A DNA stretch of 64,000 nucleotides, from the NCBI GenBank assembly GCA_016709665.1, contig JADJMI010000010.1:1-64000 (forward strand). Direction: 5' to 3'. The notes under the pieces are model-generated. The model was given only the letters and a program-made list of their open reading frames with translations, was not told where the DNA came from and did not search any database. Of this stretch, positions 50,733-59,804 are shown piece after piece. This DNA is from Betaproteobacteria bacterium. Lineage in GTDB: Bacteria; Pseudomonadota; Gammaproteobacteria; Burkholderiales; Usitatibacteraceae. The position numbers and the translations under genes are program-made. The stretch's first letter is position 1. Each line of letters opens with the position of its first letter.

Positions 50733-51723
50733 GTGGACACCCTCGTCGTCGCGCCCTCCTGGGTCGGCGACGCCGTCCTCTCCCAGCCGCTCCTCGCGCG
50801 GCTCAAGTCCCGCGATCCGGCGGGCGCCATCGACGTCCTCGCGCCCGCCTGGGCGTTTCCCGTCTTCCGGCGCATGCCGCAAGTGCGCGAGGTGCTCGCC
50901 CTGCCGTTCGGCCATGGCGAGCTGCGCCTCGGCGAGCGGCGCGACTTCGCGAAGGCCCTGCCGCACTACGACCGGGCCGTCGTGCTGCCCAACAGCCTCA
51001 AGTCCGCGCTCGTGCCGTGGCATGCCGGAATCCCCGAGCGCATCGGCTATCGCGGGGAATGGCGCTATGGCCTCCTCACCGACGTACGTCTGCTGGACGA
51101 ACGGGCGCTCCCGCTTCTCGTCGACCGGTTCGCGGCGCTCGCGCAGCCGAGGGGCGAGGCACTCGAGCGTCCCGTGCCCGCACCGCGGCTGCTCGCGGAT
51201 CCCGCCTCCCTCTCCGCCACGATCGCGAAGCACGGCCTCGAGGGCGAAGGGCCCGTGCTCGCGCTGTGCCCCGGCGCCGAGTATGGTCCGGCCAAGCGCT
51301 GGCCCGCGCGCCACTTCGCCGAGGTCGCGCGCGCGCATGCCGCGATGGGGTACCGCGTGTGGCTCCTCGGCTCGGGCAAGGATGCCGCGGCGAGCGCGCA
51401 GATCGCGACGCTCGCCGCCGTGCCCCTGCACGACCTCGCCGGGAAAGACGAACCTCACCGAGGCGCTCGACCTGCTCTCGGCGGCGAATCGCGTCGTGAG
51501 CAACGACTCGGGCCTCATGCACATCGCGGCCGCGTTCGACCGGCCCATGGCCGCGCTCTTCGGCTCGTCGAGCCCGGGCTACACGCCGCCGCTTTCGCCC
51601 AGGGCGCGCATCGTCACGCTGGGCCTTCCTTGCAGCCCCTGCTTCAAGCGCGACTGCCCGCTGGGGCACACGAACTGCCTGGAACAGCTCGAGCCCGCCC
51701 GCGTGATGGCCGCGCTGGACTAG
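50733..51723 (+). CDS. waaF: ADP-heptose:LPS heptosyltransferase II (frameshift near 51445)
   Basis: About 330 residues from a GTG at 50733. APSWVGDAVLSQPLL at the N-terminus and CPGAEYGPAKRWPARHFAEVA mark the GT9 family; RVVSNDSGLMHIAAAFDRPMAALFG and the cysteine-rich end (LPCSPCFKRDCPLGH) follow in another frame. An extra A in the AAA at about 51443-51446 accounts for the shift. It adds the second heptose to the LPS core. Confidence 0.92.
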
Positions 51724-51726
51724 AAT
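51721..51726 (+). promoter_or_regulatory. Candidate -10 element of the exported-protein operon
   Basis: TAGAAT within CTAGAAT overlaps the waaF stop and lies 30 bases before the ATG at 51757. No -35 box is clear. Confidence 0.4.
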
Positions 51727-51756
51727 TCCCTCCACATCCTCCCGCCGGACCCCGCC

Positions 51757-52656
51757 ATGCGCATCGCCTCCGCCCTCGCCTGTGCCTTCCTCGCCGCCTG
51801 CGCCGCCGCGCCCGTCGCGCCGCCCGCCGATCCCCAGTGGGAGCCGGGCCTCGTCGCGTGGCGAGAGCGCGCGGAGAAAAGCCTTCGCACCGACAACGGC
51901 TGGCTCACGCTCGCCGGGCGCTACGTGATGAAGCCCGGCGCCAACACCTTCGGCACCGGCAAGGGCAACGACATCGTCTTCCCGCCGGGCCTGGGGCCCG
52001 AGCGCATCGGCACGATCGACGTGCGCCCCGGCAAGGTCACGATGACGCTGGCGGCGGGCGTCACGATGGAAAAGGACGGCATGCCTTTCACCGAGCGCGT
52101 CATGGGAACCGACGCGGGCAGGCGCGACTGGGTGAAGCTCGGGCGCGCGACGATGCACGTCATCTCGCGCGAGGACCGCTACGTGCTGCGACTCGCGGAC
52201 AACGAAAGCGAGGTGAGGAAAGGCTTCCAGGGCCGCGTCTGGTACGCGCCGGACCCGGCCTACCGCGTGAACGCCACCTACGTGCCCTACCCGCCCGGCC
52301 GTAAGCTCACGATCATCAACGTGCTCGACGAGGCCTCCGACGAGGCCTCGCCCGGCTACGTCGAGTTCACGCTCGGCGGCAGGACCCACCGCCTCGACGC
52401 CGTGGGCGACGACGAAGGGCTCTTCTTCGTGCTGCGCGACGCTTCCGCGGGCGACACGACCTATCGCCCCGGCCGCTTCCTCTACGTCGAGAAGAAGCCG
52501 GAGGCCGGCAAGCCCTTCGTGCTGGACCTGAACCGCATCTACAACCCGCCGTGCGCGTTCAGCGAATTCACGACCTGCCCGCTGCCGCCGGAGCAGAACA
52601 TCCTCAAGGTGCGCGTGGACGCCGGCGAGAAGTACCCGCCGCGGCGCGCGGGATGA
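51757..52656 (+). CDS. DUF1684 lipoprotein
   Basis: 299 residues. The signal ends in a lipobox-like LAAC (residues about 12-15). WREEAEKSL-type start (here WRERAEKSLRTDNGWLTLAG) and the C-terminal LDLNRIYNPPCAFSEFTTCP are the family hallmarks. Function is unknown. Its stop overlaps the ATG of the next gene, and three more exported-protein genes follow with overlaps. Confidence 0.85.
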   Translation: MRIASALACAFLAACAAAPVAPPADPQWEPGLVAWRERAEKSLRTDNGWLTLAGRYVMKPGANTFGTGKGNDIVFPPGLGPERIGTIDVRPGKVTMTLAAGVTMEKDGMPFTERVMGTDAGRRDWVKLGRATMHVISREDRYVLRLADNESEVRKGFQGRVWYAPDPAYRVNATYVPYPPGRKLTIINVLDEASDEASPGYVEFTLGGRTHRLDAVGDDEGLFFVLRDASAGDTTYRPGRFLYVEKKPEAGKPFVLDLNRIYNPPCAFSEFTTCPLPPEQNILKVRVDAGEKYPPRRAG

Positions 52657-53210
52657 GAATGCCGGCCCCGCCCCTGCGACTGGGCATCGGGGCCCTGCTG
52701 TTCCTCTTCGCGGGCGCGGTCCCCGCCGACGCGACCTGGCCGCCGAGCCCGCAGGCCGCGGAAAGGCTCGCCGAGCTGCGCGCCATCCTGGGCAACCCCG
52801 CATCGACCCCCGCGGCGCGCGAGGCGGCACGGGCCGAGATGATGCGCATGATCCTCGCCCGTCCCGACGCGCCGCCGCCCAAGGCCCTGCCGCCGCGCGC
52901 GGCGGTCGCCCTGCCCGCGGATGCCTCCGGGAACAAGCCCGAGGTCGCGAAGGTGGTTCCGGCGCCGCCCGTGGCGCGGATCGCGCCGCCCGCCGCCCCG
53001 CCCCCGCCCCTCACCGTGCCCTCGACGGGCGCGATCCTGGTGCCGCAAGGCACGGGCTACGTCGATCCCGCGACGGGCCGGCTCTACACGCCCGTGCCCG
53101 GCGGGTTCATCGATCCGGCCACGGGACGGTTCGTGCCCCGCCCTGAAGCCCTGCCGGGCGCCGCGCGCAACGAGCCAGGCGGCGGGCGCCCGAAAGCCAG
53201 CCCCAGATGA
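52653..53210 (+). CDS. Exported Ala/Pro-rich protein with DPATGR repeats
   Basis: 185 residues. A signal peptide (to about residue 24, VPADA/TW) is followed by a helical stretch (AAERLAELRAILGNPASTPAAR), a Pro-rich linker (APPAAPPPPLTVPS) and two copies of a short motif, GYVDPATGR and GFIDPATGR, near residues 130-155. I recognise no family. It overlaps both neighbours by four bases. Confidence 0.75.
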   Translation: MRMPAPPLRLGIGALLFLFAGAVPADATWPPSPQAAERLAELRAILGNPASTPAAREAARAEMMRMILARPDAPPPKALPPRAAVALPADASGNKPEVAKVVPAPPVARIAPPAAPPPPLTVPSTGAILVPQGTGYVDPATGRLYTPVPGGFIDPATGRFVPRPEALPGAARNEPGGGRPKASPR

Positions 53211-55036
53211 AACGGCCTGCACCGTTCGCCCCCCGCCTCGTTCTCGCCGGCGCACTCGCCGTGCTGGCCGGCTGCGCCGTGCCCGGCATCACGCCGCCAC
53301 CGCCCGCCGACGCGCCCGGCCGGTTCGCGCCGCTCACCGCGCCCATCATCGCGCTCGGCGACACGCAGGAGCACGAGTCCACGGGCTTTCCGCTCCTCGA
53401 CAACGACGGGGCCGTCGATTCCTACGTCGAGGTCGCGCAGCGCCCTCCGGAGGCGCCGCTTTTCAGCCGCCGCATCCTGGAGTGGGTGGTGGAGAACCAC
53501 CCGCACGAGCCGCTCATCCACCTGGGCGACGTGCTCGACATGTCGTGCCGCTCGGAACTCAAGCGCATGCTCAAGCTCGGCATGGCCATGCGCCAGCCGG
53601 GCGTCGTCCTGCCGGGCAACCACGACGGCCTGCTCTTCGGCATCTTCAACCACGACGTGACCGACATCGCGGGCGACAAGGACGCGCGCCGGTGGAACAT
53701 GGGGTGCCGTTCCCCCATCCGCGAAGGCGTCGCTTCGCCCGAGGATGCGCGCGGCCAGGCCGTCACCAAGCGCGACTTCATCGGCGCCTACCTCGAACTC
53801 GCCGCCGCGCGGCTCGATCCCGGCCATGGCCTCGTGCCGCCCGCGCGCACCGGGATCGGCTCGGTGAGCTGGCGCAATCCCGACGACGACGCCTTCCTCA
53901 TGGCGGTCGAGGCCCGCGTGAACGACGGCCGCCTCTACGCCTCGTCCTTCATGGCGCAGCTCATGCGGCTGCCGAAGGCCCCCGGCGCGAAGCGCGCCGT
54001 TCGCATGGTCGGGCTCGACACCAACCAGCTCCTCACGATCGTGGGGGCGCTGGACGCGATCCGCCGCACGAGCCCCGGCGACATCGGCAGCGTCGATCCG
54101 GACCAGGTCGACGCCGTCGCGCCCTGGTTCGAGGCGGCGATCGCCGCCGGCGACATCGTGATCCTCGCGGGCCACCACAACTGGGACCACCTGAGCCCCG
54201 TCACGCGGTTCCGGCTCGGCCAGTTGCTCGAGAAGCTGCCGCATCCCCTCGTCTACGTATCCGCCCACACGCACCGCGGCTACTGGGCCCTGCACCACGT
54301 CGGCGAGCGGCCGCTCCTCGAACTCAACGTGAGCTCGCTGTCGGACTGGCCCATCGCCTACCGGCGCCTTTCCTTCGAGCTCGATGAGGACGCGAACCGC
54401 ATCAAGGTCGTGGGCGAACTGCTGCCCCGTGAACTCACCGCGCCGGCGAGCGACGCGGAACTGCTGCGCGCCTGGGGCGCGCAGACCTGCGCGAAGGTCG
54501 GCGTGCCGGTCGGCCTGCTCGCCGACGAGGAGATCGCCGCCGTGCGCAACCAGAAGCGCTCGCGCGGGCAACTCTGGGAATGGCTCGTCGCGCACTTCGA
54601 CGAATCCTGCGAGAGCTGCCAGCGCATCCTCTTCGACCACGCCCACGCCTACCAGGACCAGATGCTCACGACGATCTCGCAACTGGTGAGGGACATCGGC
54701 CCGGACGCCTCGGGCATCGCGAGCGTCGACATGCCCGGCTACTGCGGCGCGAAGGGCGTGGAGGATTGCGCGACCGACCTGCGCAGCCGGGAGGCCGCGA
54801 CGCTGCCCGAGTACATCCGCCGCTTCCGGGAGAAGGCGCGCCTCGTCGACCGCGTGAACGACCACCTGGACGACCTGCGCGACCCGAAGGCCAAGGCGTA
54901 CATGGCGTGCCGCGCGGTGCTGGGCGCGAAGGCCGACTTCGACGAGACGCCGGAAGGCGACACCCCCGGCCGCAGCGAGGCCTTCCGCCGCGCCGGCGCC
55001 TTCTTCCGCATCGAGGCGACCGTTGGCATGCGCTGA
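53207..55036 (+). CDS. Calcineurin-like metallophosphoesterase lipoprotein
   Basis: 609 residues. The signal ends at LAVLAGC (lipoprotein). Metal-site motifs in order: GDTQEHE, HLGDVLD, GNHDG, AGHHNWDH and SAHTHRG. After the catalytic domain (to about residue 395) comes a long C-terminal part with several cysteines (DESCESCQRILF, MPGYCGAKGVEDC) that I do not recognise. Likely acts on a phosphoester outside the cytoplasm. Confidence 0.85.
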   Translation: MKRPAPFAPRLVLAGALAVLAGCAVPGITPPPPADAPGRFAPLTAPIIALGDTQEHESTGFPLLDNDGAVDSYVEVAQRPPEAPLFSRRILEWVVENHPHEPLIHLGDVLDMSCRSELKRMLKLGMAMRQPGVVLPGNHDGLLFGIFNHDVTDIAGDKDARRWNMGCRSPIREGVASPEDARGQAVTKRDFIGAYLELAAARLDPGHGLVPPARTGIGSVSWRNPDDDAFLMAVEARVNDGRLYASSFMAQLMRLPKAPGAKRAVRMVGLDTNQLLTIVGALDAIRRTSPGDIGSVDPDQVDAVAPWFEAAIAAGDIVILAGHHNWDHLSPVTRFRLGQLLEKLPHPLVYVSAHTHRGYWALHHVGERPLLELNVSSLSDWPIAYRRLSFELDEDANRIKVVGELLPRELTAPASDAELLRAWGAQTCAKVGVPVGLLADEEIAAVRNQKRSRGQLWEWLVAHFDESCESCQRILFDHAHAYQDQMLTTISQLVRDIGPDASGIASVDMPGYCGAKGVEDCATDLRSREAATLPEYIRRFREKARLVDRVNDHLDDLRDPKAKAYMACRAVLGAKADFDETPEGDTPGRSEAFRRAGAFFRIEATVGMR

Positions 55037-56074
55037 GGCGACCCGCGCCACGCTCGCCTTCGTGCTCGTCCTCGCGGCGGGCTGCGCCCTCGCCCCGACG
55101 CCGATAGCCGGCCCCGCGCCCTTCCCGGGCGTCGCGCCGGATCGCGACCTGCGCGCCGACTTCCGAGCCGTCGCCTGCGCGCGCCTTCCGGAAGGATCGC
55201 CCCCTTGCGAGTCCAGCCTGCGACGCGAGCCCGGCGAGGGAGCGCAGCCCTTCGAACCGCTGCGCGACCCGAACGCCGCGAGCCGCTTCCGCATCGGCTT
55301 CGTGCCGGGGCTCTTCGCGCAGTGCCTCGCGCCGCTCCTGCGCCCCTTCGCCGACGCGGAACACGCGCTCCGGGCGAGCGGCTACGACGTCTCGTACTTT
55401 TCCGTGCCCGGCCGCGGCTCGGTCGAGGCGAACGCGCGCTTCCTCGCCGAGCGCATCGACCGGACGCCCGCCGACGCGAGGCCGTGGATCCTCGTGACGT
55501 ACTCCAAGGGACTCGCCGATTCGCTCGAGTACGTCGTCAACCACTCGAAGGAGAGCAATCGCGTGGCGGCGATCGTGTCCTTCTCCGGCGCCGCGATGGG
55601 CAGCCCCCTCGCGGACGTCTTCGAATCCTCGTACCGGGAATACCTCGCGGGACTGCCCCTGCCTCGCTGCCCCGCCGGGAGCGGCTCGGAAATCGACGAC
55701 CTGAAGCGCGCCTCCCGGCGTCTCTGGTGGGAGCGCAACAGATCGCGCGTCACGGTGCCGGTGCTCGGCGTCGTCGCCACGGCGAGCCCCGACCGGGTGT
55801 CCTTCGGGTCGTGGACGACCTTCCGCAAGCTCTCGGAGATCGACCCGCGCAACGACGGGAAGATCCTCTGGAACGACCAGCTCGTTCCCGGCGGCTACCT
55901 GCTGGGGTTCGTGGACGCGGACCACTGGTCCATCGCCGTGCCGTTGCGCGAGGACCTGCCGGCCCTCTCGTTCCTCTTCCACGACGACATCCCGCGCGCG
56001 GCGCTCGTGGAGGTCCGCGATCGAGGTGGCCGCCGGCCTGCTGCAGCGTTCGAGGGCCGGCCGGCGCGCCGTGA
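55023..56074 (+). CDS. Lipase-like alpha/beta hydrolase lipoprotein (frameshift near 56020)
   Basis: About 350 residues. A TTG at 55023 is the best start, giving a signal peptide ending LAAGC. TYSKGLADSLEYV (near residue 160) occupies the nucleophile-elbow place with the variant YSKG, and DADHWSIAVPL supplies a likely His. The last 20 residues are out of frame (EVAAGLLQRSRAG). It overlaps the phosphoesterase gene. Function is unknown. Confidence 0.65.
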
Positions 56075-56081
56075 AGAACCG

Positions 56082-56354
56082 CTACTTGATGTTGTCCGCC
56101 GAGTGCTTCATGACCTTGTCGGCCGCGAAGCGCACCGTGACGCCGCTCTTCTCGTCGCCCCACTTGCACACCTTGAAGCCGGCGGTCTCGCTGCAGCCCG
56201 AGGGGCTCCCCAGCGTCGCGGTCACGTCGGCGTAAGCCATGCCCACCTTGATCTTGGCGTAGTTCTCGGCGTTGACCTTGCTGCAGGCGGCAATGGCGAG
56301 GCCGGCGGCTGCCACGAGGGCGAGGCGGCAGGTCAGGGTCATCGTGGATTTCAT
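56082..56354 (-). CDS. Small SmpA/BamE-like lipoprotein (DUF3862 type)
   Basis: 90 residues. The signal ends at LAIAAC with the lipid-carrying cysteine. KIKVGMAYADVTATLGSPSG followed by CKWGDEKSGVTVRF matches the BLIP/DUF3862 fold. It shares an ATGA overlap with the gene upstream. Role unknown. Confidence 0.8.
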   Translation of the reverse strand: MKSTMTLTCRLALVAAAGLAIAACSKVNAENYAKIKVGMAYADVTATLGSPSGCSETAGFKVCKWGDEKSGVTVRFAADKVMKHSADNIK

Positions 56355-56842
56355 GCGGGCTCCTGGGACGGGGTGGACGGGGAAGGCGGAACGGTCTTGC
56401 GCCCGGCGAGCGCCCAACGCAGCATCACGGCCGCGAAGGCGATGAGCACGGCGCCGAAGGCGGTGACGAGCATGAGGATGTTCAGGGCCCGCTGGTAGGC
56501 CGTGTCGATCACGAGGTCGGCCAACGCGCGCAGCCCCTCGGGCTTCAACGCGTTGCCCACCGGCACGAGCGAGGCGTCGATGCCGGCGACGTTCTTCTCG
56601 ATCGTCGCGAGGCGCTGCTCGATGGCCTCGATGCCCTTCAGGTCCTTCGCGATCTCGCCGACGGCCGACATCGTTTCCTTGAGCGTGGGCGCGGGCTTCG
56701 CCGCGGGCTTCGCGCCCTCCTGCTTCGCTTCGCCCTTGTCGCCGCCGAAGAGGGACGCGGACGCGGGTAACGCGCCGACGGAAATGGCGCCGGCCGCGAA
56801 TGCGGCGAGGGCTATCGGCACCAAGGTGGCGATTCGGCTCAC
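56351..56842 (-). CDS. Membrane protein of unknown function
   Basis: 163 residues. An N-terminal hydrophobic segment (signal or anchor, about residues 5-28), a Lys/Ala-rich linker, a coiled-coil stretch (TMSAVGEIAKDLKGIEAIEQ), and a strong C-terminal transmembrane helix (LNILMLVTAFGAVLIAFAAV) with a Pro/Ser tail. I do not recognise it. Coupled to the small lipoprotein gene. A TAGAAT element on the minus strand is at 56952-56957. Confidence 0.7.
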   Translation of the reverse strand: MSRIATLVPIALAAFAAGAISVGALPASASLFGGDKGEAKQEGAKPAAKPAPTLKETMSAVGEIAKDLKGIEAIEQRLATIEKNVAGIDASLVPVGNALKPEGLRALADLVIDTAYQRALNILMLVTAFGAVLIAFAAVMLRWALAGRKTVPPSPSTPSQEPA

Positions 56843-56988
56843 GGACTTCTCCTCCAGTGTGCTGTAGTCGGGCGCTGCCCCGGCGAAGGCAAATGCCGCG
56901 GCGGTCGGGGCGCATGAAGGCGCCTCGAGGACGGGAAGGAACGTCAGCGAATTCTACCCGGCTACCCGGCCGGCGATATCCGACCGTC

Positions 56989-57563
56989 TCAGGGCATGCC
57001 CTGCAGGTCCGAAGGCGTGTCGACGTCGCGAAAGATGCCGGGATCGCCCACGGGCACCGCGACCAGTCGTTCCGCATGCCTCGCGAGGAGGCTGCGCGCG
57101 CCTTCGTCCCCGTCGAGCCGCGCCAGTTCGTCGCCGAGCGCACCGCCGAAGGCCACGGGATGCCCACGCTGGCCTCCGGCGGGATCGAACCGCGGCCGCA
57201 AAGGAGGGCCCCCTCCTCCAGCGCGCGCTTCACCGCCGCATGCGTCGACGGCGCGATGCCGGGCATGTCCCCGAGGGCCACGAGCCAGCCGCCCGCCGAA
57301 CGCGAAGCCATGACGCCCGCCGCGAGGCTCGCGCCCATGCCGCGCGCGCAGGCATCGGAGGCGAGCACTTCGCATCCGGCCTCGCGAAGCAACCGGGCCA
57401 GCACCTCGTCGCCTTCGCGCACCACGGCGAGCGCATCGCCCGTGCCCGCGAGGAGCGAGCGGGCGGATCGCACCGCCAGGGGCACGCCATCGACGGACGC
57501 GAGCATCTTGTCGCCGCCGAACCGCGTGCCGGCGCCGCCGCATAAAAGGAGGGAACGGACCAG
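56989..57563 (-). CDS. MocA-like molybdenum cofactor nucleotidyltransferase (frameshift near 57180)
   Basis: The N-terminus LLLCGGAGTRFGGDK is the NTP-binding signature of MobA/MocA. ACARGMGASLAAGVMAS and VALGDMPGIAPSTHAAV follow. The end (AFGGALGDELARLDGDEGAR, DVDTPSDLQGM) is in another frame after about 57180. The family adds CMP to the molybdenum cofactor; with xdhC next door it should serve the hydroxylase upstream. The start is unclear: no ATG, GTG or TTG is in frame near 57563. Confidence 0.85.
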
Positions 57564-57568
57564 GGGAA

Positions 57569-58546
57569 CTACGCTCGCTTGCGCCCGGCGGCCTCGTCGG
57601 CCATCTCGAGCATCACGCCGTTGCGCGTGGCGATGAGGTCCGCCAGGATGGACACGGCGATCTCCGGCGGCGTGCGCGAGCCGATCGCGAGGCCCACCGG
57701 GCCGCGCAGGCGGGCGATCTCCCGCGACGAGAGGTCGAATTCCGCGAGGCGCTTGCGCCGCTCCGCGCTCGTCTGCGCCGAGCCGACGGCGCCCACGTAG
57801 AACGCGTCGCTCTTCAGGGCCGTGAGCAGCGCCATGTCGTCGAGCTTCGGATCGTGCGAGACGGTGAGGATGACCGAGTGGCCGTCGGGCTTGAAGGCGA
57901 GCACGGCGTCGTCGGGCATGCCGTCCACGAACTTCGTGCCCGCGACGCGCCACGCGGTGCGGTATTCCTCGCGCGGGTCGCACACGAAGACCTGGTAATC
58001 CACGGTCGAGGCCACTTCGGCGAGGTAGTGCGCGATCTCCGAGGCGCCGATGATGAGCATGCGCCAGCGCGGGCCGTGGATGCTCGTGAAGTGGTCGACG
58101 GCGCGCTCGCACTCGTCGGTGGGCAACGCGGGCGCGATGGTCCATTCGCCCGACTTCAGGTCCACTCGCCGGCCGATCACCTCGCCGCTCGCGATGCGCG
58201 CGAGGAGCGCCTCGAGGTCCGACACGGGCACCTCGGCTTCCACGATCACCTCGAGCTGGCCGCCGCAGGGCAGGCCGAAGCGGCGCGCCTCCTCGCTCGT
58301 GACGCCATAGGCGGCGAAGCGGGGCGTGCGGCCGGCGTACTCGTCGCGGCGGGAGACGAGATCGTCCTCGATGCAGCCGCCGGAGACGGAGCCCACGAGG
58401 ATGCCGTCGTCGCGCATGGCGAGGAGCGAGCCCGGCGGACGGGGGCTCGCGCCGAAGGTCTGGGCGACGGTGACGAGCCAGGCCTTGCGCCCCGCGCGCT
58501 TCCAGGCGAGGGCGTTTTCCAGCACGTCGAGATCGAGGCTTTGCAT
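57569..58546 (-). CDS. XdhC family protein (molybdenum cofactor insertion)
   Basis: 325 residues. XdhC_CoxI motif GSVSGGCIEDDLV is near residue 53 and ARRFGLPCGGQLEVIVE follows; the C-terminal Rossmann domain has LIIGASEIAHYLA and YVGAVGSAQTSAERR. Family members bind and sulfurate molybdenum cofactor for hydroxylases. It directly precedes the mocA-like gene. Confidence 0.92.
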   Translation of the reverse strand: MQSLDLDVLENALAWKRAGRKAWLVTVAQTFGASPRPPGSLLAMRDDGILVGSVSGGCIEDDLVSRRDEYAGRTPRFAAYGVTSEEARRFGLPCGGQLEVIVEAEVPVSDLEALLARIASGEVIGRRVDLKSGEWTIAPALPTDECERAVDHFTSIHGPRWRMLIIGASEIAHYLAEVASTVDYQVFVCDPREEYRTAWRVAGTKFVDGMPDDAVLAFKPDGHSVILTVSHDPKLDDMALLTALKSDAFYVGAVGSAQTSAERRKRLAEFDLSSREIARLRGPVGLAIGSRTPPEIAVSILADLIATRNGVMLEMADEAAGRKRA

Positions 58547-58574
58547 GGTCTGCGACTATAGCACCGCGAACGCC

Positions 58575-59438
58575 CTAGCCCGGTGCGCCGGCCTCGAGGC
58601 TGCGAGGCGCGCGGAAGAGCTCGCGAACGGCCGTGCGGTACTGCTCGAAGGCCATGGCGGACAGGTTGTGGTGGCTGCCGCCTTCCACCCGGATGAAGCG
58701 CTTTCTCGGGGAGGTGGCCGCCGAGAAGAGCCGCTCGCCCATCTCGAAGGGAACGATGGCGTCGTTCGTGCCGTGGACGATGAGGAGGGGCGCCTGGATG
58801 CGCGGGATCTTGGCGAGCGTGTTGAATTCCTGCGTGAGGATGAGGCCCACCGGCATGAAGCGCCACGCGGTGTGCTCGACCATGTCGCGGATCGACGTGA
58901 AGGTGGCCTCGAGCACCACGCCGGTCGCCTCCGGGCGACGCACGGCGAGTTCCGCGGCGACGGCTCCGCCCAGCGAGTGCCCCACGATGATGCGCGCGCG
59001 CCCCGGCTCGGCGCGGCCGATCCAGTCCCAGGCGGTCTCGGCGTCCTCGTAGGCGAGGCTTTCGGTGGGGGAGATGTCCGTGCTTCGGCCGAACCCCCGG
59101 TAGTCGATGGCGAGGACGTTGAATCCGAGATTGCGCCACCTTTCGATGCGGGTGACGCTGCCCGTCAGGTTCCAGCGGGCGCCATGCAGGTAGAGCAGCA
59201 CCGGCGCCGCCGGGTCGTCCGCCTTCGCCCAGTAGGCGTGCAGCTGGTCGCCGTTCGTGCCCACCGGTATCCAGCGGTCCTCGTAGGCGACGTTGGCGTT
59301 GCGGAAGCCCCACCATTCACCCTTGGTGGGACGGAAGATGAGTTCGCCCTGCTTCTCGGCGAGATAGGCGCAGCCGGCGACGCTCGCCGCAAGAAGCAGG
59401 GCCGCGAAAATCCGGGCGGCGAGGCGCAGGCGGTTCAC
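58575..59438 (-). CDS. Alpha/beta hydrolase lipoprotein (BEM46/ABHD17-like)
   Basis: 287 residues. The signal ends at ASVAGC. LLYLHGARWNLTGS, IDYRGFGRS, the nucleophile elbow GHSLGG, HGTNDAIVP (acid) and GSHHN (His) give a complete catalytic set. It lies inside the molybdenum hydroxylase run, but a functional tie is not shown. Confidence 0.88.
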   Translation of the reverse strand: MNRLRLAARIFAALLLAASVAGCAYLAEKQGELIFRPTKGEWWGFRNANVAYEDRWIPVGTNGDQLHAYWAKADDPAAPVLLYLHGARWNLTGSVTRIERWRNLGFNVLAIDYRGFGRSTDISPTESLAYEDAETAWDWIGRAEPGRARIIVGHSLGGAVAAELAVRRPEATGVVLEATFTSIRDMVEHTAWRFMPVGLILTQEFNTLAKIPRIQAPLLIVHGTNDAIVPFEMGERLFSAATSPRKRFIRVEGGSHHNLSAMAFEQYRTAVRELFRAPRSLEAGAPG

Positions 59439-59457
59439 GATGCGCCTCCGGCCCGGC

Positions 59458-59643
59458 CTACTTCGGGCTGAAGATCAGCGGCGTGCGCGGCCCGTTGACG
59501 TGCCGGGCCTCCAGCGCGATCAACGCCCAGAGCGCGACCAGCACCACCGCGACGAGCGCGGCGACGGCCGTGACCGGATGGGTGGCGATCCTGGTGAGCC
59601 ATTGGGGCCAAGCGTGTTCGAAGAGCCTCAGTCTCATGAACAT
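59458..59643 (-). CDS. Small single-span membrane protein
   Basis: 61 residues. A polar start with aromatic residues (LFEHAWPQWLTRI) leads into one transmembrane helix (AVAALVAVVLVALWALIAL, about residues 27-46) and a short tail. A second in-frame ATG at 59637 is possible. No family recognised. It sits between the hydroxylase large subunit and the hydrolase. From 59644 to 59804 I see no gene. Confidence 0.55.
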   Translation of the reverse strand: MFMRLRLFEHAWPQWLTRIATHPVTAVAALVAVVLVALWALIALEARHVNGPRTPLIFSPK

Positions 59644-59804
59644 GTCTCCCGATACCCTGGGGTCGCCGGCTCGGGATGGCCCGGTCGCCCGATCAGGAAT
59701 GCAACGCGAAGCTCCTCTGGAGATCGTCGTGGCGGGAACCGATGTGACCCCTTCGGGCCGCACGGTTCCCACGGAAGCATAAATCGGGCCTTTCGACCCC
59801 TGCT

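Noticed and set aside
55023..56498. Extension of the lipase-like protein to 491 residues
   Set aside because: After about 56020 the translation is antisense to the small lipoprotein and membrane protein genes and loses family character.
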